From NCBI GenBank assembly GCA_017591395.1, contig WEDG01001500.1, positions 1 through 64,000 of the forward strand: a stretch of 64,000 nt of DNA, in the 5' to 3' direction. This DNA comes from Schistocephalus solidus. Taxonomy: Eukaryota; Platyhelminthes; Cestoda; Diphyllobothriidea; Diphyllobothriidae. The notes under the pieces are model-generated. The model did not search any database, was not told the DNA's origin, and saw only the letters and a list, made by a program, of their open reading frames with translations. Position numbers and translations under genes: made by a program. Of this stretch, positions 1-13,609 are shown in pieces; the stretch's first letter is position 1; the number at the start of each line of letters is the position of its first letter.

Positions 1-520
1 GAATAGGGTCGATCACTATTGAGTTTAATCAGATCTACCGGAGTAAAAATGTATCGGTTCCGTACCCAAGACTTTGATGACTGTATCGTGTCGTCCAAAA
101 TAAACTGTCTCTAAAATTTTGAGCAACTTGCTTAATCTCGATGTTCGTCAGTTCTCATTTTTATTTTCAGTTTTAGAGGGTTTAAAAAGAAATTTTCACA
201 TAGAAAACCCGAAGTGGTTGATAAAACATGTGTGTTAAGTCCTGAGTACAAGTTTACACGCTAAAACCGTTATCTTAGAAGTTAACGAAGAATTACCAGT
301 TTATCTGTTGAAGTTATATATTCGTAAACACAAGATTTGTAATGAATCAATTTATATAGATTTTTTCCAGTTTTTTTTGTCAAATCGGTTCAGTTTGCCT
401 GCTCATTGCTTCCTTTCTATTTCACACGGTGTAAGTATTTTCACTGTTTAACTGTTATTGAAATCGAAGAGGCATCCAAGACGTTTTTGAGCTAAAGTCA
501 TATTCAAACTTATGTGCAAC

Positions 521-522
<2 letters not shown>

Positions 523-568
<46 letters not shown>
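523..568. repeat. (AT)n microsatellite
   Basis: An uninterrupted alternating AT run of about 46 bases. A shorter TATATA run follows near 616-627. Both lie in AT-rich non-coding sequence. Confidence 0.98.
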
Positions 569-573
<5 letters not shown>

Positions 574-3090
574 TGAATACGTTCTATGGAAATGGAGCTT
601 TATTGTGTAAATTTTATATATATATATTTGCTAGCAAAATAGTTAGGCCTCCCCAGCTTTCGGCCTCCGTTATCCTGAATAGTCTAAGAAATATTCTTTT
701 TAAACATAAGCGGTCACTTTCAAGCAGTGTTTGGTGTTAATTCACTCCATTTAGCGACGTTATAGAAGGGTAACGAGCACATAGAAAAATGCGTCTCACT
801 TCTCTTCATCCATCACACACTTTCCGAGGGCCATTTTGCTCCCACCCCGCTCAGTACCGCAGTGGTACCGATTCACTTGTTCATCTTCTTACTGGTGAAG
901 TCAGAGTTAGAGAGAAATGGATTTTTACTTTTCTTTTAAAACATGCTCCGACAGTGAATCTACTCTACTTTAGACTTTAATAACACGCACGCTTTAACTG
1001 CTGTGTCACGGTAGCAAAATGACTTTCCACAAATGGTAAGACTCCACCCAAAATCTGCAAATTTCTGCAATACAAATAGCTAGGGTGCGCTTGTTTCAGG
1101 TCTCTAGTTGCCGAAACAATCATATTACCAAACTACTTCCAGTTGTCTTAATTTTTGATTTCGGACGATTGGTATAAACGAGGCCACAATTTGAAAACAT
1201 AATTATTTTGTCTACCTTATCTTTCCGTACACACAGTCCAGACGTTGAAGCTAACTGCTGCCAGTTTCAAAAGTGGTCCAGCTTATCCCAGTCTTGTGAA
1301 GACAAATGTCGGGAAGTAGTATGCTCGTCGGATTTTTATCAAGACTTGACTTACCCAAGAATCGCAACCACGCTATCTATACGTTAACTATTAAAGCATA
1401 ATCAATCAGCTGTGCTACGAATAATATATTAAAACGTTCTTGGATTGGTATATACCCCTTCCGATGCCAATTTAGACCAGTATTTAGGATGAAGACATTT
1501 GCTTGAAGTGTCGTGTCAGATGGGCATCTACTCTCACGGGTTTTTTCGAACGTTAAAGAAACCAATTGAGCACCATTCTATTTGGTTTCATCAGAAATGT
1601 CTTGTGTATAACTTTCAGCGAGCTTCGAAAAACTGGACGTAGCGATCAAATTCTTCTGCACCAATAAGTCAGCGTGTTGTGCACTACAGGTAATGGAGTA
1701 ACAGTAAAAGGTATGTTGGCCTTTAAATAAAAAGCAAATTCAGACTTCATTTTTAAACAAAGAAGAAGGCTCCTTTATCTGGAGGTTTCTACAGACTATC
1801 AAAACGAATCCTAATAGGCTCGGTTAAAGCATTGTTGAAAAAGTCATCCACCGTTAGAGTTAATACAAAATGCAGATGCATGGTGTTTTCCATATGCCTT
1901 AAGAACAACCATGGGGTGTTGGTAGTGCTGCCGGTGAAATTAGAATTGTCGTTATATCAACCTTTAAAAGCATGTTTCATTACACTTCCTTAAATGCCTC
2001 AAACGTTTGCTTTGCATTCAAAATTGGAATATTTCCAAAATAACTTTGGTCTCTTCATTTACGCATCGTGCAACTGAATGATCACCTGCCAAAGCAGACA
2101 ATAGCGAACCCGTTTAACTGCAGGTTTGAACAGGAAATTGAGTAAATTTCAGTGCAAATTTTGTCGTGAGGCCGAGATATTCTTTTTTTACCAAGGACTG
2201 CCAACTCAACGTGACTCATTTTTGGGCTCTATCTTTGTACTTAAAGCAAGCCAGTAGGTATTTTATTTTGAATAAATTCAAATGGAATGCGCCCCGTAAT
2301 GGTCTTGGTACATTCGGGATAGTCAAGCTTTTAAAGGCGTAGAACTTTGCAAGTAAATCTACTGAATCAAGAACTGTAACTCTTATACGAAACCTTTACA
2401 GTCTGGGATATGAACCTTGGCTGGAAGCAAGCCCATTCAAAGATGTTTAAAAAAAGACTGGGTGATATATTTTATCTGGGCTCCTTATATTTCTAGTATC
2501 ATGGATGAAATTGTATTTAATCAAAAACGGTTTAAGTGAAAACATGCATACCTAGTCATTTGTGTCTTGTTAAATTTAACTTGTGTGCCTTTTTAGAGAG
2601 ATTCCACGAAAGGTAGGGCTTATAATGTTTACACTTGGATTTTTATTGAGACAAAGAGAGACAGGTATGCCTTATTTTGAAAGTATCATTTCGAAACATT
2701 CAGCAAAAGACCCCCTTCCAGTGAATACAAATGGGCACCCAGACAATATATAACATCGGAAGATAACAGATGATACAGATGGACGGAAATCTACAACTAT
2801 CAACAATATAAACGGCCATTCACGAATGACTAGCAAAATTTCCGCCAGATTTCTTCCTTCAAAACGGTACTGGCATCGCTCGCAAATGACCTCATTACTG
2901 TAGTTAAAATACACAAAGACTTGTAAAGAGCAGTGGCCAATGAGCAAAATGGACCAGCCTCTTCGCGTGTAAGAAATTCACGGGTAACTGGAGGAGGAAA
3001 AATGGCTGATCAATTTCAAAGCACAAACCGGTTTAATTAAAGTGGTTCATTCATCTATGTAACGCTCTATGAGACTACATGACTAGATTA
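569..3090. other. AT-rich sequence, no gene seen
   Basis: Only short open frames (63, 62 and 91 codons) that overlap on opposite strands and have no recognisable motif. No repeat relationship to the rest of the window was noticed. Confidence 0.6.
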
Positions 3091-3099
3091 ACTGAACTA

Positions 3100-3290
3100 A
3101 GATACCTTACTTCTGGCACGGATCCAGGATGGACACGGTGTGCTGAAGGGTCGGGGGAGATGCCGATGCGCCCTCTTCTCGCAACCTTTAACCACTGTTC
3201 CCTCTCTCTTACGCAAGGTCAACACCTCCACAACCCGTCCCTGCAGTTGCCCTCAGTGCCGCACTCCCCACCGGTAATCTAGCAGACTAA
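3100..3290. other. GC-richer island of unknown nature
   Basis: Base composition rises sharply here, with runs rich in C and G between AT-rich flanks. The plus strand is open for 67 codons with a proline- and leucine-rich translation, but there is no domain and no convincing splice sites. It could be an old repeat or an exon; I cannot choose. Confidence 0.4.
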
Positions 3291-3299
3291 AAATGAATG

Positions 3300-6200
3300 C
3301 CCTTCACTCCCGGTGGGACTGTTGTACACGTGACACATCCTTTATTATTTGATATTTTACCGTTGTTTACACGTTCATTAATTTGTTGACATTAGAATAG
3401 CTTTTATAATCTCTATTAGAGTTTCTTATAACATTTGTAAACGTGTGTTGGGCGTGGTGCTTTCACCTCTGTTCAGTATTTGCACTGACTAATAATGACA
3501 GAAAGGGGCTTTTATTTTGCATATGTATGGTACCCTCAATGTCATCTTTCGTTTCCCTGTGATTAAGCGAAACTGTCCCTTCACTGCATTAAACAGTAGT
3601 TAATTTAAAACAAATTCCTATGCATGAATTTCTCGTAAAATCCCGTAAAAACAGATATTATTCTCTAGCTTCGCTTGTAATACCCAAATAACGTAGGATA
3701 AGGTCTATGTGACCTCCAGCGATGCAAAGCAACACTAAGTGCCCACATTATTCCGCCAAATCCTAGTTAAGCCTTTTAGAAATTTAAATATACATCTTTT
3801 GCAAAATGCATAACCAAATGCTTGCCTGGCTTCGTCTATCGTTATTTACACCTTAATTTTCCCTTGTCACCTTGTCCGTTGGCACATGAAACCGATCAAA
3901 TGCTTCAAAAGCCAATACGCAAGTAAAGCGAGGGTGACATGAAAACATGATGAATCATCCCAAATTTCCTCTTCATCTCCAGAATGCAAACAATGAAGCG
4001 AAAGAATAAAACGAAGGGTAAGAGCCTTTAATAAGATATGAGCTTGATTCCTTGCCAGTGTAGTTACAGGGTTTTATGTGTTTTCATGCATAACCTACAT
4101 GAATTGCTGATTTACTGGAGGAGGTTGGGATGAATGGTTGCTTGCTGTTTTACTTTCTGATTTGGACGGTGAAATATACCAGCAACCTCAAAGCCTACCA
4201 TATAAACACCTCGTTCTAGGAGATAAAAATACCATTTTGATTTTCGTTAAAGGTCACTTCCCAGAAATTCGGGTACTGTGTGATGTAAATGCGTCCTTAT
4301 AACTAATTGTGACGCTAATTTTAAGCGTTAGCTTATATTTAGGCAAAAACATAACCTTCTAGTTACGACAGTTTTTACCTAATGTATTCATCGTCATAAA
4401 AGATAGCGTTGGAGAACATTAGTTTTTTGGGAGATCATAACAAACTTTTAGAACTCCATTTGCGCACTTACTGGTAATGAATAGGAATAAACTTACAAGC
4501 CAGAGTCATGTCAGTTTTATCTATATTTCATATTCTGTTTCACGACAACTTTAGATGTTATGAAGACTTCTCAAGCTCAAAATGAGCATCGAGTCCTTTG
4601 TAATGGGTTGAAAAAATAACTTCACGTAAAACCTGTATACAATGTAAATTTAATTATTTTTAGAACAAATAGATGTTATCAGAGTGATCCCTGAGCAAAG
4701 GACTGGTTTATCTAGTGATTGACTGAGATACCGGCTGGACTCTAAAGTCTTTCGGCTTTTACCTTTAAATCTCAACCCAAGGAGAGTTAGAAGTTTAAAA
4801 TATGTGTGATGTTTTGCGGTCCCAGTATTAAATGACAGACAGCCAGGTTCGATTCTATATGGCCCTGGGGAGCTTCTTATAAACCGATTTCAAACGTAAA
4901 GTTTCGAATGCAAATGCTTGATAACGAGTCAAACATGAGCCGTTGCAGCGTTCTCTTGACCTTTTTACTTTGCCTTTTACTTGTTCAGATGGTGAAATCC
5001 CCTTCGTCTTCCTTTTGATTTAGATCATCATGTGTAACTGAAACAAGAACCACGTTAGAAAGCTAAAAGCGGATGCAAAACCTCACTTTTATTTTCTGTA
5101 ATATTGTGTGGTTGAGCGTTTAATAGTGACGGGATTTCTCGTCATGCCTGCTTCTGCTTCATGAAAATTCCCATTATAAATAGAACTGTGTATGCAAAAT
5201 CCATTTAAGATTGAAATCAGCAACTTGACAACAGAATTTGACTTCGCATGAAACAAGTGTAAAGTTCGGTTCGAAACTGTTGTGTAATTTTCTCAATTGC
5301 ATCTACTGTAAAACTAATGACATGTACAGGTCATATAATATTTAACGTTACGGGTGTTTTAGTAACTAATTGATGGTCGAGGATGACGTTTGAGAATTTT
5401 GTAAAACCTTACCTTTTCTATATACAATATTTAAACAATTTTTTAAGGATAAGTGGAGCTCCTAAAATACAGAATGAAAAAGCACATCGTTTCAAAAAAC
5501 AAAGTTTCTGTGTCGATGGAAAAATCCTTAGCACCAAAAATACTGTTCCAATATATTTATACTGAGGTAACTTTACCAGCTGTTCTAAGCCTACTGATTA
5601 ACCGCTTGACCATTGATCTGTTCAATTAGGTTTTCGCATAAATAATTTTGGATGTTTTTTTCCTACTTTGCTTATTTTGCTCCATATTTAAATTCGTATC
5701 AAAACGATACTAATTCAATACCATTATATGTGTAATAAATGAAAAAACGTAAAAATAGTTTCAATATACTTTAGAAAACAAAGTAGCCTAAAGACAATAT
5801 CTAAATATAAATAATTAATATTTATTCCGAAGTGGTTGACAGGCTGCTAGCAGAAAACATCTGTGGTCAACAGACTGGGCATCCTATGTGTTTTTACAAG
5901 CACGAACATTTTCATCAAATACTTTGCTTCTCATGGTATTAATATTTGCTTAAAAAAATTAAAAACGCTGGAAATCTGTTTAATGATCATTTATTCATAC
6001 AACTGTACACATATGAACATTAATTAGACTAAGTAGTCAACGAAGTTTTTCCGTGGCTGCATTCTAATCGCGAGGTGTTAAAAGAGAGATAAAAGAAATA
6101 TGTTTAGGGCAAAATATAGTCACGCAATCAATGATCGTGCATATTCAAGGAAACATGGCAATGGCGCTCGCTGTTCTATTTAGACTACAGAACAAAATTT

Positions 6201-7240
6201 AGTTGGTTTTCGTTTTGTTGTCGCGAGTCCTGGTTTATGGTTGTCTAAATACTTGATCTTTTAGCGAGGGTTTATCGCGCGCAGATACCATAGGCGTGCA
6301 TTTTGCAAAACATATTTGACATCTTGAAAATTTACTCCAAAGGCAGAAAGTTAAAGCAAAATAGAGACTTACTTGCAATGTAATGGTTTTGAAATGCACG
6401 GGTAATCGCGCTGGAAAATACTTTCCCTTACCTAAAGTTACTCTTTGTTGTATTTGAATTTGTTTTTGCTGTATTTTGCTTGCAGGTGCCTATTTTAATA
6501 AATGCGAACTATATATGAGCAAACTATCTATCAGTAATAATGCAGTTTATAATTATCTGGCGCTTCTTTATTTAAAGAGTACAACTTTATTTAAAAATAC
6601 TAAAAAACGGTAACACTTAGATTTTTAATTTTAAACGCACAACGGAGACAAAATAGGTAGAACTTAACGCTTATTACCATACGTACATGGTTATGATTAA
6701 AATGCAGAAGACGAAAGCCAAAATTATGGAAAATATCTTTATATTGTAGACGAACGGTTTTGGTTTTTTGAGTGGTGAATGAGATGAATGGTGAAATGAA
6801 AGGTGAAATGAGATGAATGAATTTGAGATGAATGGTTTTGAGACTGCATCTCTCCTGCACTTCAAATGGCAGCGTTAATTACAACAATATAATAGATCCC
6901 ACCAAAGCAAAAGGGGAGTAAAGGTGGTTGACACTACAAATAACCAAAATAGTCAAATGACGTAAACATATTGGCAAATAAGTAAACGTTAGAAAAATGC
7001 ATATATTTTTAAACGCAAGTAAGTACATTGTTGTATATTTTACAGTTCAAACTACTGGTAAAAGCATGGTTTTATGTTAGAGATAAGTGCCAATTTATCT
7101 GTATGCTTGTCACGGTCTTTATTGTTATTTCTACCACTCATTTTAAACTAAGATACCTTTAACGTATCTGTTTCGAAGGTAGACAAAACGTTTGCCGAAG
7201 AAGAGAATATTTAACTTTATTGGACCTTTTGTATCGTGTA
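3300..7240. other. AT-rich sequence, no gene seen
   Basis: Nothing identifiable. A B-box-like string (GGTTCGATTC) at about 4849 has no convincing A-box partner. Between about 6776 and 6840 there is a short imperfect tandem repeat around the string GAGATGAATGG / GTGAAATG; it accounts for the serine- and phenylalanine-rich minus-strand open frames there. Confidence 0.55.
6774..6842. repeat. Short imperfect tandem repeat (GATGAATGGT-like unit)
   Basis: Several close copies of the pattern ATGAATGGTGAAATGA / GAGATGAATG lie side by side. This is a small minisatellite-like tract in AT-rich DNA with no associated gene. Confidence 0.7.
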
Positions 7241-7539
7241 CTATGAAATCACGAAATAATTAATCTGATTAAAATCATTGTTTCTACCATTTTTGGTCTT
7301 AACATTGGCTTGTCTGCGTTGGAGATAGTTTTTTTCCAACAGCAAAAGAATAGGAATAATGAATTTCCAACCATCTGTCTGCCCTTTTTGCAGCTGTTGA
7401 CTGCTTTTCCTTGGGATCTTACCCGCCGCCATCGCACCAGTTGTCGCCACGTAAGTTGCGGACTGAGCAACAGATCAAATATAACCTCCGACAAAATTTC
7501 CCTTTTTCATCACAAAAACAGTATTTTTGCAATATAAAT

Positions 7540-10500
7540 TCAAATAGAATTATTTTTTCAGGTTGTTTTTAAGATCTTTTTTGCTTTTAAAGAATGAATT
7601 ACGAGGCATTATGGAGATGTTCAACAATACCTAATAAGCTTTTAAAGTTTGTAAAATGAAAGATACGTTGATATTAATCTTATACCAGAATAATTTAGCT
7701 GGCGTGTGAGGCCATAAAAGAACGTGCGTTGTTAATATGAGAGCAAATGGTAGTTTCTCATAAATTCTTTTGCAAATGGAGCAAAACTTCTCCAAAACAT
7801 TTAAAATGTGTTGGTAGGAGCATAGTATGTAGCAGCAAAAGTCAATTCATTAATCAAGGTCCAAATGAATAAACACGCAACGAACATACGTGTACGAATC
7901 ACAAGCTTTGAAACCATGTGGCTATCTGTTTAGTCAATGTTCAAATTTCGAAGATGTGTTTGAAATGTTTTATGCAAATATATTTAATTGGCTCGGGCTA
8001 ACCCGTCCTGTATTTAACAATATCTCAGAAAATTCAGAAAGTCTAAGAAAACCGATTTTGAAGTTTGGGACAAACAACAATTTCAAGATGAGTTATATTT
8101 TCTAAATTAGCAGTTATAATCTTCGGCAATGTTTACTATCGTTCCAACCTACCATTAGGGCAAACAGACTGTATGCATGCACAATGGCAAATGACATTTG
8201 AATCCATCTGTGAGATGTATCACTTGCGGCTTAATCTTACGATATTTCTGTCATTTCAGGATGCCAACGGTGAGAAGATATCCTTCCTGACCGTCTCAGA
8301 AAAAAACAGCATTCCGTAAAAACCGCCCATATCTGGGATTTGTAATTTTTGCATTGAACTTCAATTGTCTTATAAATTCAAATATATTTTACAAATAAAC
8401 GTGCACAAAGATATGCTTTCCTGTAACCCGTAGGGAGCAAATTTCGTCTTTAGTAATTTTGTACGTGAAAAAGGATGTGTTTTGGTTTTAAATATCTTTC
8501 CGAACTCGAATACGTTTGAACTCTTAATGCTGTTGCGACATCGTTCAAGACTTATGAACTCCTTTTTTACAGCAGGTCTGACTTAAATTAAACACTTCAC
8601 TAAACTACTCAGATAAATTGCAGAGTGGTTATTACATGTTGAAACGGACGAGAAGTTTGTTTTGTACTTAATAAACCATGTTAATAAATGGATAGATGCA
8701 ACAATTTATAAATGTACATCAGTAACATTTTTAACACCAATAGTTACCTTTCATCCATTACAAATTTGCCAAGACATACTTTCTATTTAATGAGTACAAG
8801 AAACAATATTTTTCTGTAAACATTTCATAAACCATGGTTGAATGCAAAGGAAAATTTAGCGAGCATATCTTTGCTTACGATAAATTCTCCTAAGGCCTTT
8901 TAATTTATATGGCTGTGTAACTATTTCAAATATGAAATTTTTAAGAAGAAAATCGTTCGGTTTTCAGAGTTGTGAAAGAGATATCTAGAATAAATGAGAA
9001 ACTGGCATACTGCATAGGAAGTTGGTTCTATAAGTGTAGTTTTCCAAGACAGTCGGAAAGAAGTTCGTTAAACAACCCCAATTTTGAGGTGACTGCAATA
9101 TTTTTGGATTAAAATACACGACAATAAAAACAATTTAAAACAAAAACATATTTCAGAATTAACGTTAACGTTTATTGAGATAGCAAACCTACTTTACATT
9201 TAGACTCCTGTTATACACAAAGCATTCTAATTTCCAAATTTAAAATATTCTTAGCCTTTGTATAATCGTTGCAAAAGCTGAATTCAAAGAGCCACCTTTT
9301 CTTTAGTACTTTCTTTATGATAAACTATCACTGAAACCCCTTTTTATAAGATTTTTCTTTGTCAAATGTGAAGTCGAATTATTATAGTAAATTGATTTGA
9401 AAATCCTAAACTGTATAAAGTGAGAGCAAGCTGTGTGTGAATTTTGAAACAAACTAATTTTTCATGCACCATTCTTGCGGCATACAAATATAATACTTTT
9501 ACGTGCAGCCAGTGAAATACAGTTGAACTTAAAAGGCCTAATGCTGAGAATTGTTTATGTGAAATAGGCAAATAATGCTTCTTTTTGGGACGTTACCAAA
9601 ACGTTCGAAAATTGTTTGGGTAAAGCTTAAGGCTACCACCAAAAATACTACGGATTTACGTGCGATACGTTATCTGTCATTTCGTTAGTTAACCCAGTAA
9701 TAAAAAGCTTTCAATCCACGAAAGAGCTGGTTCTTCAGCTTATTTTTCTCTTAATGTTAAATAAAAGAGAAGAGAACCTGTGGTGTCCGTTATTGGCTAC
9801 ATAGATAATAAACTACTTAAGAGTGGTTGGCAATGTGGTTTACTACAGCCGTCCTTTGCCAAACTCAAATGCATTTCAATCGGACTACTGGATTTCAAAT
9901 GCACTCTGAGTTTCCACCAATTTCTGAATACTCGTTGATTAAGGCTTTTGAATTTCTATGGTTTTTATAGCTGAGAGTTTTGTACCTCTACTATTTAGCT
10001 CTTAGGGGATATTCCATCCGTATTATAGTCTACTCAGAATTATATTTTCTTCACATTTTTGTATTTAACATTATCTGTCAACTTTTTACGTCAGACGTTG
10101 TCATAGGTTATTCAGCCAGAACTTTACTAAACTTTTAATTTTTGAGAACACTAGAAAGTCCGTCCTTAGAAGCACTTTTGTTTGGATTATCTAATTAGAA
10201 TGTTGTGAAAACAACTTAACTTTTTTGAAAAAATAACTGGTGAAAGGTGTTGTTTGCTGACTAACATGTGATTTGATTATTTTGAAGACCAAACTAACAA
10301 GTATATTATTACTACGAGAAAGGTAGTCATCTGCAAAATTTATACCAATAAAATATATTTGTATTTTATAAAGTGATAAATAAGTAAGTACTTCAACTTT
10401 GACTTATGCAACAGGTTATTTACTTATTGGTTCAATAACAAATAGTGTGAGTTATAACCACCTTACTGACGTTGTTTACTGGTAACTTTATCCCTGGCTT

Positions 10501-10980
10501 TGCATGGAAGCTGTCGTCGCTACTCAAAATTTGTAAAACAGTATTCGAACTTTTTAAAAACGTGGAGCTAGCAACTGTAAGGCGGTGTTCACTGACCACT
10601 CTGTTTTTTTGTTCATCTTTTTAAATGTTTAAGGCATCGATTATTATCAATTGAACCTTTTTTGCTTCTTTTCTGGTTCCGGATACAACAAAAAAAGGGG
10701 TTGCACACGTGAATGACAATTTAGACGAAATCCAATTTATTTTGTTTTCTTATGTTGAAATTAGCAAAACCTGTTTTCCACTCACATTTAGAACACCTAT
10801 ACTTCTCTAAATAGGCTGAACTATCATGTGCTACCATTTCAGCATTTAATAGATAATTTTTCAGTCATAACCTTTGGTATCGTGCCAACTGAATGATAGT
10901 GTATGTTTGAGCTACCACATTACCTACATGGTTATATTTATTACATTTGGAGGACCTCACCTTTTTCCTACGAGTAGGAC
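7540..10980. other. AT-rich sequence, no gene seen
   Basis: Open frames of 69-71 codons only, with no motif and no supporting splice signals. No repeat family recognised. Confidence 0.6.
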
Positions 10981-10984
10981 GCAG

Positions 10985-11290
10985 TCGTAACTTACAGGTG
11001 ATTATGTTCGCAGTGACGGAAACTTCGCTGCACACCAGTACCTAATAAAAGTCTCGCCATGCCCACCTTGCTTTGAATGCAGGGTAAAGACAAGACGGCC
11101 GGAGATGCATGTGGATGCAGTGACAGACACAGCAACAAAAAGCGCCTACTCGTGCCGTTTATGACCTGCGCCCCACCTTGCACAAGCTGGGCTTCAATAA
11201 AGGTTACCTGATTTGAACTACAGCTCGCGAAACCTGATGATCCAAATACATGCACGGTAATGTCGGCGTAACACAAACGCTGCACATTTT
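10985..11290. other. GC-richer island with a 97-codon minus-strand open frame
   Basis: The minus strand is open from about 11285 to 10992. A donor-like CAG|GTAACC lies inside it at about 11210, so the open frame need not be translated as a unit. No domain is recognised. The plus strand also has donor-like sites. It may be an exon or a decayed repeat; the composition contrast with the flanks is the only firm observation. Confidence 0.3.
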
Positions 11291-13050
11291 ACGTACATTC
11301 TTGTCGTCAAAATATCGTTCAAAAATAATTATATTTATGAAATAACTACAGTTTCGGATAGAAATCAACAAGGGCTTATATTCAGGCAATCATTGGTGTT
11401 AACTTCTGTCTTAACTAAAATTGTGGACCAGTTCATATGTGTCTGCTTGAGGATAGTTTTAAACATTCAACTTTCGCGTAGTGCAAATTGTCATTTGAAC
11501 CGTAAAGGTGAAGCAGAATGTATATACGAACTTCATATTGAGGAAACAAAATTGGGTAACAATAATGATGTGTAAACATATTTACTAATATTTCTGCGAA
11601 TAAAATAGTGAAGATAACAAGCAATTGCTAGTGTTACTTCACCTGAATTTGCCTATTAACTTTAAAAATGTCGTGAGCGACTGGAAAAAAAGCAGGGTTG
11701 AGCGGCACTTGTAGCCATTTTGAACGTGGTAAGATATGTTTTTGGAGACATGTTTTTCTGTATAAATGGTACAGACAATATTTGTGTAATGAAATGGCCA
11801 CTATTGGATGCGTTTATAAGTTTCATATGGCACGTTATAATGAGCAAATTTATTAAACTTAATTCCCATTTAAAGATGAAAGACAGCTTTATTCACTCAA
11901 GTCAGATGATTTATTACTTTCTGTTAGTGAAGTGTATTAGTGGACCAAATATTTTAATCTTTGCAAAACTTATTTACAAAACACTAAAATGGACAATTAT
12001 TAATGAAACGTACTAGTAAGGCACTTTTTAAAGAGAAAATTTTTGAACCAGTTATGTCAACTGATTCAAAACAAACGCACTTCGTGTCATTATTGTGGAT
12101 GTTATTTCTCGTCGTTGAGAAGGTTTCATGTTTTGATGAAACTACAAATACGTTCAAAACCACCAGCAGCATAAAAAAACTCGGAAGCTCTTTGTTCCGA
12201 TATACGCTTTTAAAACCCACCTGTACTGTTTCGACAGACATAAACTACAGAGCCTATAATTTAAGACATTTGATTGAGAATACTGAAGACTGTTCAGAAT
12301 TCATTGATATTTCAAACAAATCATAAAAACATAAAGTATCGCACCAACTATTTACAAACTTGGGGATAAAAACATTTCTAAATGCAAAGATAATCTTATT
12401 GTTGTGGTTACTTTTGCTTATTCAATTTCAGTTTTTAGCCATTGTTCGGCCTCCAAACACGCGCCCGAATACAAACATTATTCTTTCGATTTCCCTATTC
12501 GCGAAGTCAATTATAATTTTTATCTTGAACCATGTGAAACGGAAAAGTACACTGCATCCTCATAACACTTTTTCCGATCACACAGTTAAATATCCACCAA
12601 TTGCCTAGCTGCCAGAGCTCATAACACAGTATCTCTTGGAGGATATCTGGAAGATGATTATAAGAAGGGCTATTTAAACATTGTGTCTATGCAATTGTGT
12701 TTGCACAATCCGTTTATTGAAAGATTATATGTATATTAAAAGACTGAATTTACGTGGTTAACATGAAAATGTCAGTTTTTTGTTTTTGTGTTTTGAATTT
12801 AAGATGGGTTTCTATTTTGACGGAATTATTTTTCTATCAATACCTATTTTGTATTTTCCTGTCATATAAGATAATTCATTATTAGTTGAGAATTTTTATT
12901 AATGCCTTTGGTCTCTTTTTGACCGATTTAAATTCAACCGTTTATAAACGCTTTGTTAATAAATTACAGTAAATGACCTTTATCATGAAATATTATCAAA
13001 ATTTGAGTTAATAGCTTATCGTACATTTGTTTTGGTTTTTTGTTTTTTTT
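11291..13050. other. AT-rich sequence with open frames of 98 and 107 codons, unassigned
   Basis: Plus-strand frames at 11720-12016 and 12003-12326 overlap each other and a minus-strand frame of 85 codons. None shows a family motif, signal peptide plus domain, or splice context. In sequence this AT-rich, frames of this size occur by chance, so I do not call a gene. Confidence 0.5.
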
Positions 13051-13059
13051 TGAGCAAAT

Positions 13060-13600
13060 TTGAGGCTCAAAAAGCATGTTCAATCGTATACTTTGAAGGA
13101 AATAGGCAGAATTTGGACGAAGTTGGAGTTTTTAGAATATCCAAGACATTTTCTATACTATTTAATACCGCAGAAACAATCACAGTTTTCTGGGTTGTAC
13201 TATGAAAGCCTATTAATACAAGCTAGGAAAGATTCAAAGAAATCCCTTCGGAACTGGAAAATCTGACCTCATGCCAACGAAAATCAGGTGAAGTCAAACT
13301 TAAGGAATTACATTGTTTTCCAGAAAAAAGAAATGATTTCAGCTGTAAAATGTTTCTTTTGCAAACATCTGACGCTTTTCATCACAAAACACAGTAAAAA
13401 AATTGACTACCAGTATTCTGCTTTACTATGCCGAAAATTAGGTCCGTAAACAAAATACTGCAAAACACTGTGGAGATGGACTCACAGAAACACCGATGTT
13501 AAATGCGAAGCATGCAAAAAGATACTTTATTTTGATAAAGTAAGTTCCATTAATCTGGAAGTCAGAAATGAAATGGGTAGATGATAAGCAGTTTTCGCAA
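13060..13600 (+). repeat. R1 dispersed repeat, copy 1
   Basis: Collinear but diverged match to 16080-16620 and to both arms of the large inverted repeat (48630-49100 and 53900-54370). Landmarks in the same order in all copies: a TTGTACTATGAAAG/CTATAAAAG block (here about 13194), a TCAGGTGAA block (about 13287) followed by ACATTGTTTTC (about 13310), and CCGAAAATTAGG/CGAAAATGAAG (about 13431). Copies differ by many substitutions and small indels. There is no coding capacity and no tRNA head visible. The type of element is not recognised. Confidence 0.55.
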
Positions 13601-13609
13601 AACTTTAAT

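Noticed and set aside
4725..4880. B-box-like GGTTCGATTC as a tRNA gene or SINE
   Set aside because: No A box at proper spacing and no cloverleaf; a chance match is likely.
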